Shown: positions 42,091-55,300, counted from the stretch's first letter. The stretch is 64,000 nucleotides of DNA from Costus lasius (GCA_027563935.2 CM050446.2:125318499-125382498), one strand, 5' to 3'. The notes: generated by a model from the sequence alone, not told the origin. Translations and numbers: made by a program.

Positions 42091-44463
42091 TGTTAGGGAA
42101 TGCCGGGTGTAATTTAAAATTTTGCAGTCCCAGGACGCAGCGGAAGAAGCATTACACCCGAAACACATTCCTTTCCCAAGGATCCATGCGAGAGAGAGAA
42201 CACAAGGATGTGTTAGGGTTAGTACCTTTATTTCTTGTTAGGATGAAGGTGCCAAGTTGAAGACGCTCAAGTGCTCGTCCTCTACAAGTATCCACGCGTC
42301 GACTCCTTGATCGTTGCTCCCTTCCACGCTTGGTGCTAGCCTCGGGAAGAGAATCAAGCCTTTGTCACTCTCTTCAAATCTTGCGCCACCTCCAAGGTAG
42401 AAGCGCCAAGAAGAGATGAGGAGGAAGATGATGCGCCAAGTACTTCCTTTTTCTTCTTTGCTTGCGCCACCTCCAAGGTGCGCCTATGGCCAAGGAACGC
42501 TGAGGGCTTGTGGCAAGAAGACGCCACCAAGCACAAAGAATCCTTGCGCCAAAGAAGAGAGGAAGAAGAAGAAGAACTTGCTTGCGCCTTTGATGGAAGA
42601 AGGAGAGCTCCAAGCCCTCAAGTTGTCGCCACCTTAAACTTCCAATTCTCTCCAAGAGATGTCGCCACCAAGTCCTTCTCCAAGTTGCGCCAAGAGGTGA
42701 AGAAGGAGAAGAAGACTTGCGGCTACAAGGAGGAAGAAGGTTGCGCCACCTTGATGTTGTCGCCCTTTGCTTTGCTCTTGCCTCTCTATTTGTGCTCACG
42801 TCTCCAAGCATTCATCATCATGAGAGGGCGACAATGAGTCCTATAAATAGGACTAGAGGCGGCAAGAGCAATGGCTAGGATCATGCCAAGTGGGCGGCTA
42901 GGATAAAGAAGTCTTGAGATAAGGAAAGTCTCAAAGACTTTACCATAAATCTCATTCAACCTATCCTAATTTGCCCAATGGCCATATCAGCCCAAGACAT
43001 GCCTTAGAGGCATGCATTCCATCCAAGGAGAAGGGCTAGGCGCAACAAGCATGAAGAATTCGGCTAGGGTGGTTTCTTGGGAGAAATTAGGGTTTGAGCT
43101 AAGGTAAGTCTCCAAGACATTACCATATTCCTCACCCTACTATCCATATGCGCCCAAGAACTTCCCATAAAAGTTCTCAAGCCATATCAGCCCCAAGACT
43201 TGCCTTAGAGGCAAGTATTCCATCCAAGGAGCAAAGGGGGAGGCACCTAATGCTTCCTTATGAAGCAACATGCGCCCACTTCACCCCATTATGCCCTTGG
43301 CGCCAATGGGGTATAATTCTTCCCCATTATACCCTTATTTGCTTATACTTCTTCATGATAACTAATTATTGGGCCTCATTGGATAATGAGCTAGCCCAAA
43401 CTTCATGGCATGAGTTGATTAAGCCATTGGATCCAATCCAATGCAACCCTAATCCAAATGTGACCAATCTAGGTCAATTTCGGGTCAACCTGCCAAAAAT
43501 GAAGTTTGGCTCCAATAACTTTCTTCCAACTCATCAGGCCCATTGGCGCTGATGAGATCTTCCAAATGGATCCAAGTTATCCAATAACTTGATCCAGAGG
43601 CTTCTGATTAAAGCAACGTCAAGAGTCTATTGCGTGTGACCCCGGAGGATCCATATGACGATGGCAATGATGTAAACATCATAAGTAGTGAGGGGTATCT
43701 AGCAACACATCACTACTACCCATGTCATAGGACTTAAGTCATTATGGCAATAACTCCTAACAAGCAACGAGGATTCCCATGCATTCTAGATCCCTTTGCC
43801 TGAACTGATATCCTTTCATTGGATTAGTCTCAAGTTTATTATCCAATGCATTGGTCATGACTTAACTAGTGTGGCCACACATTCCTGTCATGCACCAATA
43901 AGGTGGGGCGCCCCAAGTGGATATCATGCTTCCTCTGAAGGAAGGGGCAAATCCTACTATTGGTCATCCATGTCTCTATATGACTTATGACATGCCCAAT
44001 GACAGTCGTTTTAGTCCCCCAATTACGGAGAGACGTAAGACTGTATCAAAGCATACCCATCATCAAATCTAGACATGAATACCTCAAGTCTAAGGATCAA
44101 TGCAAACCTCTTGCATGTGAGATTGACTCGTTGACTAGACAAGTCAATCCTCACGGTGGATCACTCCAGTGCATCCAATGCACCTGTATGTCTGCGTTAC
44201 TGTGCCCTGCACCTAACCAGCCCATACACCAGTCTCACATGTACCAAAGCTGTCCCATATCTGCTAAGGTACCTTGTCTGGGGATAGCTTATGAGAATGG
44301 ATCCAATCCAAACTCCTGGGACATTATTTATGCAACTCAATACATCAACGCAGGTAGAGAAGTCTGCATAATAACGACAATGCCTTTATTGATTCTACCA
44401 AAGTACATTTAAACAATGCCTGACCATGTCCATACATTGGTCTGCAGGGCATATACACCAACA
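42091..44463 (-). repeat. Solo Copia-type LTR, TSD TAGCT (2,373 bp)
   Basis: TGTTAGGGAA to ATACACCAACA, with perfect TAGCT repeats (42086-42090 and 44464-44468) and no PBS or PPT. It is related to the LTRs at 595-2543 and 2975-4923 but longer. Part of the excess is an internal duplication (about 42895-43030 and 43063-43230; both copies have GGCTAGG, AAGTCTC and ATTCCATCCAAGGA). A TATA-like CTATTTATAG is on the minus strand at 42841-42850. It has many TGCGCC words. The conserved palindrome is GTGTGGCCACAC (43869-43880). Confidence 0.93.
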
Positions 44464-44468
44464 TAGCT

Positions 44469-45072
44469 TCTCAATCACTTCAACTTTTGCTTTGTCGACT
44501 TCTATCCCCCTTTCTGAAATAAGGTGCCCCAAAACTATTCCTTGTCTAACCATGAAATGACACTTCTCCCAGTTAAGGACAAGATTAGTTTCTTTGCACC
44601 TCTGCAAGACTCGAGATAAATTAGCTAAACAATCATCAAAAGAGAAACCATATACAGAAAAATCATCCATGAAAACATCCATAAAATCTTCAAGTAATTC
44701 AGAAAATATGGCCATCATACACCTCTGAAAGGTAGCAGGTGCGTTGCACAAACCAAAAGGCATCCTTCTATATGCAAAAGTACCATATGGGCAAGTAAAG
44801 GTGGTCTTGTCTTGGTCATCAGGATGTATAGGAATTTGAAAAAAACCAGAATATCCATCTAAGAGGCAAAAATAAGAATGATTTGCAAGTCTCTCAACCA
44901 TCTAATCAATAAAAGGTAAGGGGAAGTGGTCTTTCCTAGTGGCTGCATTTAATTTCCTATAATCTATACGCATGCGCCAACTAGTTACTGTTTTAACAGG
45001 AATCAACTCATTATCTTTGTTTTTCATAATTGTGACACCTCCTTTTTTGGGAACACAATGCACAGGACTTAC
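44469..45072 (-). pseudogene. Reverse transcriptase part, element E
   Basis: Encodes VKTVTSWRMRIDYRKLNAATRKDHFPLPFID, YFCLLDGYSGFFQIPIHPDDQDK, YRRMPFGLCNAPATFQRCM and VFMDDFSVYGFSF (the FMDD box), then WEKCHFMVRQGIVLGHLISERGIEVDKAKVEVIEKL. A stop lies near 44903 (Gln or Met before VERL). It is cut at 45073 by the 5' LTR of element F and at 44463 by the solo LTR. All RT catalytic residues visible are intact. Confidence 0.87.
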
Positions 45073-46539
45073 TGATGCGTTGCATTTACACCATGTTTTT
45101 GCCTATATTTTAGATCATATTTTGAGCTTAATTGAATGATTTTGTGCTATTTTTAGTATTTTTGCTTTACTTTGCACGGAATCTTCACTTTTTTTGTTTT
45201 AATGAAAATGTAGGTAAAATGACATAAAAACGAAGGATTTTGAGGGGTTTGAAGCCAAAGCATGATTCCCGAGGAGATCGCGGGCCGACACGGCAAATTT
45301 GGGGCGAAAATGGTGAAGAACGAGACATTTACGACCTTGGCCATAATTGCAGATTCAGCCGTGAACGCAACGATGAGTGGAAGGCAAAAATCGGCTAAGT
45401 GTCGGAATGAATAGAAACTTTCACAGGTGTGGCTATAATTCCATCATGGACAGTGAAACTTTCTGTGACCGAAAGCATTATACACAGAAACATTTACGGC
45501 CTCAACCGTAAACACATCATGGGCTATAAAAACTTCCACCCGATAATTTTTCACGCGTTTTTCACCCGATTCAAACCAGATTTGAGCTAAACTTCGCAGA
45601 ACCGTTCATTGATGGATTCTAAACCGGTCCAGCTATAAAAGAAAGGTTTTTTTCGAGAAAAAGGAGGACGATACGGACGAGCACAAGCGGCGGCGGTGAC
45701 AGAGGCGACAACCTGATTTCTAAGCATACTCCGGTGAAATTCCACACGAATTCGACGATCGATCCACTCTTCCTCATCTCCAGAACGAGGAGAAGGCGGT
45801 TTCTTTGTTCTTTCTATGATTTCTTTGCAAATTCTTAGAAGATATTCACTCGTTCATCATAAACATGTATTTCCTTAGCAATATGAGCGAGTAGATACCT
45901 TTTTCGGGATTATTGGGCGTAGCCCTCTGATTTTCATGGATTAATTTACGTTATTGCTCTTTTCTTATAAATTTGTCATCCTGATTTAATTAAAATTGCA
46001 TGTAACCCATAAATTACCTTGGCTAAGTAATCTTACGTCTTTGACGAAGCGAGAAGGACCGAGAGGTGAATCGCAACGTCTGACCTATTTCGATTAAGCC
46101 TTCGAATCTAATCACGAGAGTAGGTTTGATTCGTCTGAAGGAATTAACCTACTTTTCATAGAACTCAAGGGGTTTAATTAGGTTGACTGTCACGAGAGTA
46201 GGGAGTTGACCTAATTGAATATTGTATTACGCTCTGAGAGGAGGTAATATGTACAATAGGAAAAGTACCTTTCAGGATAGATAAGTTTATTGATTGAGTT
46301 ATTTTTACTTGATTCATGTCTATCAGTGTGGTGAACCCATGAATTCCCGATACTTTAGAAATCAAGTCTCTTAAAAGCAGTTTCTGAGTTTGTGTCATGT
46401 GTAGAAGTTAGAACAACCAAAGCTTGATTCCGCCTAAATTCAAATATATCAAGAAGTCAGTACTTAGCTACGTGGTCCTCGTTGGGAATGATAATCTTTT
46501 ATTACTTCGATAAATCTGTGCACTTGTGGATCGCTATCA
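45073..46539 (+). repeat. 5' LTR of element F (1,467 bp)
   Basis: Starts TGATGCGTTG where element E's RT homology ends, and finishes GGATCGCTATCA just before the PBS. TATA box at 45525-45532. The palindromes are weak here (ATTTACGGCCTCAACCGTAAA, near 45497, is the best). GAGAG words in the transcribed part are near 46060, 46115, 46195 and 46237, in the same order as in the C LTR. Confidence 0.87.
45525..45532 (+). promoter_or_regulatory. TATA box in LTR of element F
   Basis: TATAAAAA in the context GGGCTATAAAAACTTCC, a strong plant TATA box. Confidence 0.75.
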
Positions 46540-46545
46540 AGTTTT

Positions 46546-46563
46546 TGGCGCCGTTGCCAGGGA
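46546..46563 (+). promoter_or_regulatory. Primer-binding site of element F
   Basis: TGGCGCCGTTGCCAGGGA, 6 bases after the LTR. It differs by one base from the site in element B (G to A). It is the Athila tRNA-Asp-type PBS. Confidence 0.9.
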
Positions 46564-46680
46564 TTACGGATAGTTAATATTGATTAATTGATAAGTTCGG
46601 AGATTAGGCATTTTTCTCTTCTTTGCTCTACTACTAGTTTTTATTGTTCTTTTTCTTGTTATTGCTTACTTACACGTTGT

Positions 46681-47928
46681 ATGCCCAGAGTTTCTCGTGC
46701 AGGTGCTTTGTTTCCAAAAGACCCAGAAATTGAGCGTACCTTTCGCCTTCGAAGGAGATTGCAATTTGAAACCAAAAAGATCTCTGAAGAAGGAGAGATG
46801 GCGGCGAACCAGAACAATCAATCTTTGAGGGACTTCGCGGCACCAAACATACAAGGGTTCAATTCTAGCATCGTTTGACCTAACGTAGAGGCGAACAACT
46901 TTGAACTAAAGCCAGTGCTGATGACGATGGTCCAGCAAAATCAATTTGGGGGTTTCCCAAATGAGGACCCAAATCTTCATTTAGCTGTTTTTCTTTAATA
47001 CTGTGATACTGTCAAAGTTAATGGAGTTTCATCTGATGCGATAAGACTAAGACTATTTCCATTTTCTCTCAGGGATCACGCCAGAGCTTGGTTGTACTTG
47101 ATGCCAGTAGGATCTATCACCACTTGGGAGGAGCTATCTAAAGCATTCTTGAACAAATATTTCCGGCCTAGCAAAATCGTTCAACTGCGCAACAAGATCA
47201 CATCTTTTGCACAACAAGAGGGAGAATCGCTTTATGACGCCTGGGAACGCTTCAAGGAGCTCCAGCGCATGTGCCCATACCACAGACTTCAGGAATGGGT
47301 TTTAATCCACATCTTCTACAACGGATTGGATTATAACACCAGATTGATGGTGGACGCTGCGGCTGGAGGGACGATCATGAGCAAGAACCTGGAAGAAGCA
47401 ACTGCTTTACTTGAGGACATGGCCATGAACCATAACCACTGGTCGAGTGAGCGGAACACTACTTCCACAGGGTTTGGTAAGTATCACAATGATCCCTTGA
47501 CATCACTGGCGGCTAAGGTAGATTCTTTGGTTCAGAAGATAGATTCCTTGTCTTTTCCATCTAGTGCAATTAATGCAGTCTCTTGTGAGGTATGTGGTGT
47601 AACAGGACACAATTCATATGAATGCCAAATCATAGCTTCATCACAAGAGGAGTCTAATCAGGAGCAAGCCAACATTGTGGGGAATTTCAATCAGAGGCCC
47701 ACGAACGATCCATATTCGTCGACTTACAACCCAGGATGGAGGAACCACCCCAACCTGTCCTACAAAAATAATCAAGGGCAAGTTCCTCCTCAATATTCTC
47801 GGCAGAATTACAGGCCACCACCGGGCTTTCAACAAAGGCAATACGGGCAGCCCCCTAAGTCAAACTTTGATTCCATGCTGGAAGTTGTTATGAAACAACA
47901 TAAGAGAACCGACGACCTTGCTGACTAG
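46681..47928 (+). pseudogene. Athila-type gag, element F
   Basis: Starts at the ATG 46681 (MPRVSRAGALFPKDPEIERTF), the same start as element B. Conserved gag segments: LRLFPFSLRDHARAWLYLMP, WEELSKAFLNKYFRPSK, FAQQEGESLYDAWERFKELQRMCP, and the knuckle CEVCGVTGHNSYEC, followed by a Gln/Pro-rich tail. The frame is unbroken by indels but has TGA 46876-46878 (Arg expected), TAA 46996-46998 (Glu in element B: GAG, so a transversion) and TAG 47926-47928. It would form the particle and bind RNA. Confidence 0.87.
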
Positions 47929-50706
47929 ATCAAGCAGCTGACATCTTGTGTGGAAGCCCTGACTACCCACAACAAGATGTTGGAAAACCAGATTGCACAG
48001 CAGGCCAGTACAGCTAGCAGACCTACAGGGAGACTACTGGGACAGCCTGAGATGAATCCCAGAGAGAGTTGCAGCGCAATAACTACGAGGAGTGGCAAGC
48101 AGCTGGATGAACCCCAGATGCCTGAAGAGGAGATCACGCCTGTAGTTGATAAAGAGCAGTCTGAAGAATCACAACCTGATAAGGAAAAGACTGCTGAGGA
48201 AGAGAAGGAGAAATATGTGGGTCCACCTGCATATGTTTCGCCTATTCCATTCCCTCAAAGACTGGCCAAGGCAAAGTTGGATAAACAGTTTGGCAAATTC
48301 CTGGAAGTACTAAAGAAGTTGTACATCAACATTCCTTTTACAGATGCTTTGTCACAGATGCCCACCTACGCAAAGTTTTTAAAAGATATACTCTCTAATA
48401 AGCGAAAGATCAAAGAATGTGAAACGGTGGCACTTACAGAGGAATGCAATGCAATAATACAAAATAAGATTCCTCAGAAGTTGAAAGACCCGGGAAGCTT
48501 CTCCATTCCCTGCCAGATCGGCAACATGACTTTTGAAGGAGCTCTATGCGACTTGGGCGCAAGTGTCAGTTTGATGCCTCTGTCAATCTGTAGGAAACTT
48601 GACATAGGCGACCTGAAGCTAACCACTATTAATTTGTAGTTGGCCGACCGATCTGTTCGACAACCTGTTGGAATATTGAAAGACGTACCTATAAAAGTCG
48701 GTGAATTTTTTATACCCGCTGACTTTGTGGTGTTGGAAATGGAGGAAGACTTAAGATTGCCAATTATTTTGGGAAGGCCATTTTTGGCCACTGCAGGTGC
48801 TGTAATTGATGTGAAGAAAGGGAGATTAACTTTGAACACTGTTGAAAACAACATCGATTTTGATCTTCTTTCCTCCCTTAAAAAGCCCTCCTTTGCAGAT
48901 TCCTGTCTTAGTATTGATGTCTCTGAGCTGGATACGCGAGAAGAAGATTTCAGAAAAGAAGTAGATCCGCTAGAAGTTTGCCTGATCAGAATGGAAGATG
49001 AGGAGCATATGGAAGAAAAGGCTCAAGGTTATGCAAGGATATTAGACTTGAGTCAGATGTTTGAATCGCAGAAGGCCAAAGTTGAGAAACTCATCCTGGT
49101 GAAGTAAGAACCGATGAAGACAAATAGAATAGAACTCAAGACACTTCCACCAAATTTGAGATACGAGTTTTTGGGGGAAAGTTCTACATTTCCGATGATA
49201 GTGAGTGCCGATTTGAATGAAACTCAGACAAAGAGATTGCTTGATAAGCTTCGTCGGCATAGAAAGGTAATTGGATATTCGTTGTATGATATACATGGAA
49301 TTAACCCATCTTTGTGTATGCACAGGATTTATCTTGAAGAAAATTGCAAACCTTCCATCGAGTATCAGCGTCGACTGAATCCTGCCATGAAAGAGATAGT
49401 AAAGAAAGAAGTTCTCAAGTTATTAGATGCAGGAGTGATCTACCCGATCTCTGACAGTGAATTGGTCAGTCCCGTTCATGTGGTTCCAAAGAAAGGGGGA
49501 GTCACTGCAGTGAAAAATGAGAACAATGAGTTGATTCCAATGAGAACGGTAACTGGGTGGCGTACGTGTATTGATTACCAAAAGTTAAACAAAGCCACCC
49601 GGAAGGATCATTTCCCTCTTCCTTTCATTGATCAGATGCTTGAACGATTGGCCACAAATTCTTACTTTAGTTTTCTTGATGGTTTTTCAGGATTTTTCTA
49701 GATACCTATTCACCCGGAGGATCAAGAGAAGACCACCTTCACATGCCCATACGGGACATTCGCGTATAGGCGCATGCCTTTTGGATTGTGCAACGGGCCG
49801 GCCACCTTTCAACGTTGCATGATGGCCATTTTTTCTGATCTTATTGAAAATATTATGGACGATTTTTCAGTGTATGGGTCCTCTTTCGATGATTGTTTAA
49901 CTAATATGTCGCGTGTTTTGCAGAGGTGCGAGGAAGTGAATCTGGTTCTTAATTGGGAGAAATGTCATTTTATTGTTCAAGAAGGAATTGTGCTAGGGCA
50001 TCGTATCTCACGGAGAGGCATTGAAGTAGATAAGGCCAAAGTTAAGGTTATTGAGAAACTGCCTCCACCCACATCAGTCCGAGGGATTCGGAGTTTTCTG
50101 GGACACGCCGGGTTTTATCGCCGATTTATTCAAGATTTTTCTAAAATTGCTAGGCCTCTCACAAATTTATTGGCTAAGGATATTGATTTTCATTTTGATA
50201 GGGATTGTACTGAAGCTTTTGAGAAGCTGGAGAAGGCACTTGTCTCTGCACCCATCATGCAACCACCAGACTGGTCGCTCCCTTATGAGTTAATGTGTGA
50301 TGCAAGTGACCAGGCAGTGGGAGCGGTGTTGGGACAGCGAAAAGGTAACAAACTCCATGCCATCTATTATGCCAGCAAAACGTTAGACGGAGCACAAATA
50401 AATTATGTGACAACCGAAATGGAGATTCTTGTCATAGTTTTTGCTTTTAACAAATTTCGCTCCTATATTATTAATTCCAAGGTTGTCGTTTTTACAGATC
50501 ATTCGGCGATCAAATATCTGGTGAACAAGAAGGATGCAAAGCCCAGGTTGATTTGATGGGTATTACTCTTACAGGAATTCAATTTTGAGGTAAAAGACAA
50601 GAAGGGGGCAGAAAACTCAGTAGCAGATCATTTGTCTAGACTGACTAAGGAAGAAAACCAAGAGGATGATTTAGAAATCAATGATTCTTTTTAGGAGGAG
50701 TATTTA
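47929..50706 (+). pseudogene. Protease, reverse transcriptase, RNase H, element F
   Basis: In frame with gag. Protease (ALCDLGASVSLMP), RT (WRTCIDYQKLNKATRKDHFPLPFID, FLDGFSGF, YRRMPFGLCNGPATFQRCM) and RNase H (LMCDASDQAVGAVLGQ, TTEMEILVI, FTDHSAIKYL) are all recognisable. Stops: TAG 48637-48639 (Gln in B), TAA 49105-49107, TAG 49699-49701 (Gln in B and E), TGA 50554-50556 (Arg in B), TAG 50692-50694. The active-site loop reads IMDDFSVYG where B and E have IMDVFMDDF or FMDVFMDDF: a 12-bp in-frame deletion that keeps the two Asp but removes four residues. It is interrupted at 50706 by Copia copy 2. Confidence 0.88.
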
Positions 50707-52376
50707 TGAAAGTGGGGGGTGAAAACCCTGAACGCATGCGCTTCTAAAATTTGCATGGGCGGAAATAGGGATTTCATGAAGATCGCATGTGGCATGAACA
50801 TATGATTAACCTTATGTTTGCAAAGATCCAGTTGTGATCTTACCAAAGCCATTGTTTGGATGGCGACTTGGAAGCAAGAGGGCAAGCGGCTCTCCTCCAA
50901 AGTGGACGCACACAAGGTGATGATGGCTTTCTCCCTTGGCGTAAACCTTGTGCTAGCAAAGCTCTTCAAGGAGTCCTCGATGCGTGAAGGAGATGAGATG
51001 CTTTTCTTGGCTGACCGAATCTCCTTCTTGGCGTGAAGACAACCCAAGACGAGAGGAGAAGAGGCGAGAGCACGATGACGTTCGAACGTGGGAGCGTTTC
51101 TTTTCTCAAAGAAAAACGCCTTCTAAATATAGTATGTTCACAACTCCACTTGAAGCCACCACTTAAAGCCATCGATAACTCCTCTCCTCTTTGAACCATG
51201 CGTTCACATAAGTGAACCGGTTCAATTTAATTCGGTTCAATTGCATTTGGTTCAAAGACCAAATCAAACCAGCATTGGTTCAGATCTTGTCAAACCAAAT
51301 GGCTCAAGATCTAACCATTCATCTCTTGATGCTCCTGATCTCATCGATCAAGCATCAATTCTCTCGATCGAAGCTTACCGATCTCAAGCCCTAATCAATC
51401 AAACATGATCAGACCAGATCTCACTTACAATCAGAGTTTAAACTCCTTTAAACTGAACCAAAACAATTCAGTCCACACGATCTGACATAAGTAAGCCATA
51501 TCATCAAATTGTGCGACCCTAAGGGTTTCCTTTAATGTCGGTAACGATAACTTACGTTATCACGAACAGAGAGGGGTATCAGCAACACATCACTGTCTCC
51601 CGATATAAAGGAAAGAGTCTTCCAAGACTACACCCAAACACAGCACAAGTGTGAATTCAATTCACTAGGCATACATGTTTCCTTTGCCACTGGATGTTCT
51701 CATTGGACAAGCGTGTCAAGCCTGTAACTCCAACATGATGAGAGTGGTTAGATCAGATGAACATAGTCATCTGGGTATGGCCATACACTTTCACAACCAT
51801 CTCATACAGGGGGCCCCTTTAGAACATCACACTCCAAACAAGGAGAGGCAATCCTATATCTATCACTAATGCCCTAACATGACTCATGCCCATTATCCAA
51901 GATAATCTATAACCATTATATTTCAAATGATATTGAACTACCTCAAGACAATGCCAATCCTCATTTAGAAACACAAGTGATCTCAAGTCAGAGGAAATAT
52001 GCCACTTGTTTCCACATAAGGATTATTCACATTGTGACAAGCAATTGAATATCCTAAGTAGGGTCAGTCCAGTACATCCAATGTACCTATGAGTCTACAT
52101 CTTATTCCATGTTCGAAGCATCCTATAAGATTAGAACACATATTAGTCTCAATCATATCAAGGTTGTCTCATGTTCACCAAGATATTTCGACTAAGGACA
52201 ATACTGCATGTCAGCCAAGCTGAACACCATTGAGACATTATTCAGAAGTATACATATAGCAGCAGATAATGCAACAACCTGAATAACAACCATTGCCTTT
52301 ATAAACATAGAGTTTATACATGATACTGATAACAACCCAAGGCCTCAAACATTAGCCTTAAGGGCATACCCCAACA
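50707..52376 (-). repeat. 3' LTR of Copia copy 2 (1,670 bp)
   Basis: TGAAAGTGGG to ACCCCAACA. Palindrome GTATGGCCATAC at 51775-51786. TATA-like CTATATTTAG on the minus strand at 51123-51132. The inverted repeat GATAACTTACGTTATC lies in U3 near 51545. It is followed by the PPT. Confidence 0.95.
51123..51132 (-). promoter_or_regulatory. TATA-like box, Copia copy 2 LTR
   Basis: CTATATTTAG on the minus strand. The aligned site in copy 1 is GCTATTTTTGG. It is repeated in the other LTR near 58518-58527. Confidence 0.55.
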
Positions 52377-52390
52377 ATCTCCCACTTGCA
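52377..52390 (-). promoter_or_regulatory. Polypurine tract, Copia copy 2
   Basis: TGCAAGTGGGAGAT on the minus strand, identical to copy 1 and directly against the 3' LTR. Confidence 0.88.
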
Positions 52391-52396
52391 CTTAAT

Positions 52397-55300
52397 CTAA
52401 TGGTTGAGAAATCTCAAACCCATATTATTACAGTGCTTCTCATGCTTCTGCTGCGCCAGAGGCTTTGTAAGCGGGTCAGCTAGATTGTCATCTGTATGAA
52501 CCTTGCAGATCTTGATCTCTCCACGATCTATGATCTCACGGATCAAATGAAACCTTCTCTGTATGTGCTTGGACTTCTGGTGTGACCGTGGTTCCTTTGC
52601 TTGTGCTATTGCTCCAGTGTTATCACAGAAGATAACCAAAGGATCTGCACTCGAAGGAACAACACCAAGTTCCTGAACGAACTTACGAATCCACACTGCC
52701 TCCTTTGATGCTTCTGAGGCTGCAACATACTCGGCTCCTGTTGTGGAATCAGCAACAATTGATTGTTTGAAACTTTTCCACACCACTGCTCCTCCATTCA
52801 AGCTAAAAACATAGCCTGATTGCGATCGGAAATCATCCTGGTCAGATTGGAACGAAGCGTCAGTATATCCTTCAATACTGAGTTCTTCCTGACCTCCATA
52901 TATCAAGAACATATCTTTGGTCCTCCGAAGATATTTCAAAATGTTCTTGACTGCAATCCAGTGTGCCTTACCTGGATTACTTTGGAATCGACTGGTCACG
53001 CTTAACCCGTAAGCGACGTCTGGGCGAGTACACAACATCGCATACATAATGGACCCAATAGCCGAAGCATAAGGCGTGTTGTCCATTTCATCTTTCTCAG
53101 ACTGTGTTTGAGGACACTGGCTCTTCGAAAGATTCAGACCATGTCTGACTGGAAGATTTCCTCTTTTAGAATTTTCTAAATGAAATCTCTCCAGGACTTT
53201 ATCAATGTAAGTGCTCTGGCACAGCCCAAGAAGCCTCTTAGATCTATCTCTGTAGATCCGCACACCTAATACATAGGCTGCTTCTCCTAAATCTTTCATC
53301 TGGAAACATTTTCTTAACCATGCTTTGACGGCATGCAGTTCAGGAATATCGTTTCCAATGATCAAGATGTCATCGACGTAGAGGACTAGGAAAGTAATCA
53401 CGCTCCCACTAAACCTCTTATATACACACGGGTCATCTTCATTTTTGATGAAACCAAATTCACAGATTGATTCATCAAAACGAATATTCCAGCTTCTTGA
53501 TGCTTGTTTAAGTCCATAAATGGACTTCTTTAATTTGCATATTTTATGACGATCTGATGGATTGATGAAACCTTCAGGTTGTGTCATATACACATCCTCT
53601 TCTAGTTTTCCATTAAGGAAAGCGGTTTTCACATCCATTTGCCAGATCTCATAATCATAATATGCAGCTATCGCGAGAATAATCCGAATAGACTTGAACA
53701 TGGCTATAGGAGAGAAAGTTTCATCATAATCTATCCCGTAGATTTGTTTGAAACCTTTCGCAACTAGCCTGCCTTTATAGGTAACCACGTTACCATCCAT
53801 GTCAATCTTCTTTTTGAAGATCCACTTACAGCCTATAGGGATTACTCCCTGAGGCGGATCAACCAAATCCCAGACTTGGTTATCTGACATGGAGTCCATC
53901 TCGGCTCGCATAGCTTCAAGCCATCTTGCTGATTCCGGTCCACTGACCGCATCCGCATAAGTGAGGGGTTCATCATCAATGATGTAGACTCCGTCATAGC
54001 GCTCAGGCTGTCGACGGATCCTTCCCGATCTTCGCTGTTCCCCTGATATCTGAGTCTCAGGTTGTTCAATAACCTGTTCTATTGGCTCAGGCTCATCCAA
54101 CTGAGTTTGACTTCTTTGTCCTTCTTCTGGATTCTCATCCAGCTTTATTTCTCTCCCACTGGCCTCTTGCAGAAGAAATTCCTTCTCAAGAAAAATAGCC
54201 GTACAAGCAACAAATACTTTGTTCTCCTTGGGATCGTAGAAATAATAACCCTTAGTTTCTTTAGGGTAACCGACAAAGATACATTTATCAGATCTGCTCT
54301 CCAGTTTCCCAGAGGCGAGCTTTTTGACATAAGCCTCGCAACCCCAGATTTTAATAAATGTCAAGCTCGGCTGTTTCCCATACCATAACTCATATGGAGT
54401 CTTTGAAACGGCCTTGGATGGCACTTGGTTTAGTACCTTTGCAGCTGTTTCCAGTGCAAATCCCCAAAAGGAGTAAGGTAAAGTAGCCTGACTCATCATT
54501 GAACGAACCATATCCAATAAGGTTCTATTTCTCCTCTTGGACACACCATTCCATTGCGGTGTTCCTGGCAGAGTGAGCTGTGAGATAATCCCACACTCCT
54601 TCAGATAGTCAGTAAACTCTCGACTCAAGTATTCTCCACCTCGATCTGAGCGAAGTGCCTTGATATTTCGGCCTAACTGATTCTGTACTTCATTTTTGAA
54701 CTCTTTGAACTTGTCAAAAGATTCACTCTTATGTCTCATAAGATAGACATAACCGTATCTATTGAAATCATCAGTAAAAGTAATGAAGTATAAATAGCCA
54801 CCTCTGGCATGTTTACTAAATGGCCCACACACATCACTGTGAATGAGGTCAAGTAAACCTGAAGCCCTTTGACCTTTATTAGAAAAAGGAGACTTCGTCA
54901 TTTTACCCATTAAACAAGCTTTGCATGTATCAAGCTCCTCATAGGAGAATGATCCCAGCAGTCCATGGTCATGCAACCGCTTAATGCGCTTCTTGTTAAT
55001 ATGGCCTAAACGACTATGCCATAGCAAGGTGCTGTCATCAGCATACTTGGCTTTCTTATTATCAATTTGTTGTACAGAACATTCCATGTCCAACATGAAT
55101 AACCCATTGTTAATCGACCCAGTAGCATAAACAATATTATCAAATGAAATACAACACTTTAAAGTTTTGCATTCAAAGGAAAACCCTTTCCTGACAAGAG
55201 TAGGAATAGAGATAATATTCTTAGTTATGCTCGGTACAAAATAACAATTGTCTAGTTCTAATACAAGACCAGATGGTAAAGAGATGTTATATTGTCCTAC

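Larger units (their letters stand above)
33087..45072 (-). mobile_element. Athila-like Ty3/gypsy element E (3' part, nested host)
   Basis: On the minus strand, from 3' to 5': 3' LTR (33087-34896), PPT and 3' UTR (34897-36042), ORF-1 (36043-37419), palindrome array (37886-38132), integrase (38374-39217 and 41072-41383), RNase H and RT (41380-42085 and 44469-45072). It is interrupted by solo LTRs 39223-41066 and 42091-44463 and cut in RT by the 5' LTR of element F at 45073. Its 5' half should lie right of the window. pol is broken, while ORF-1 is still largely open. Confidence 0.83.
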
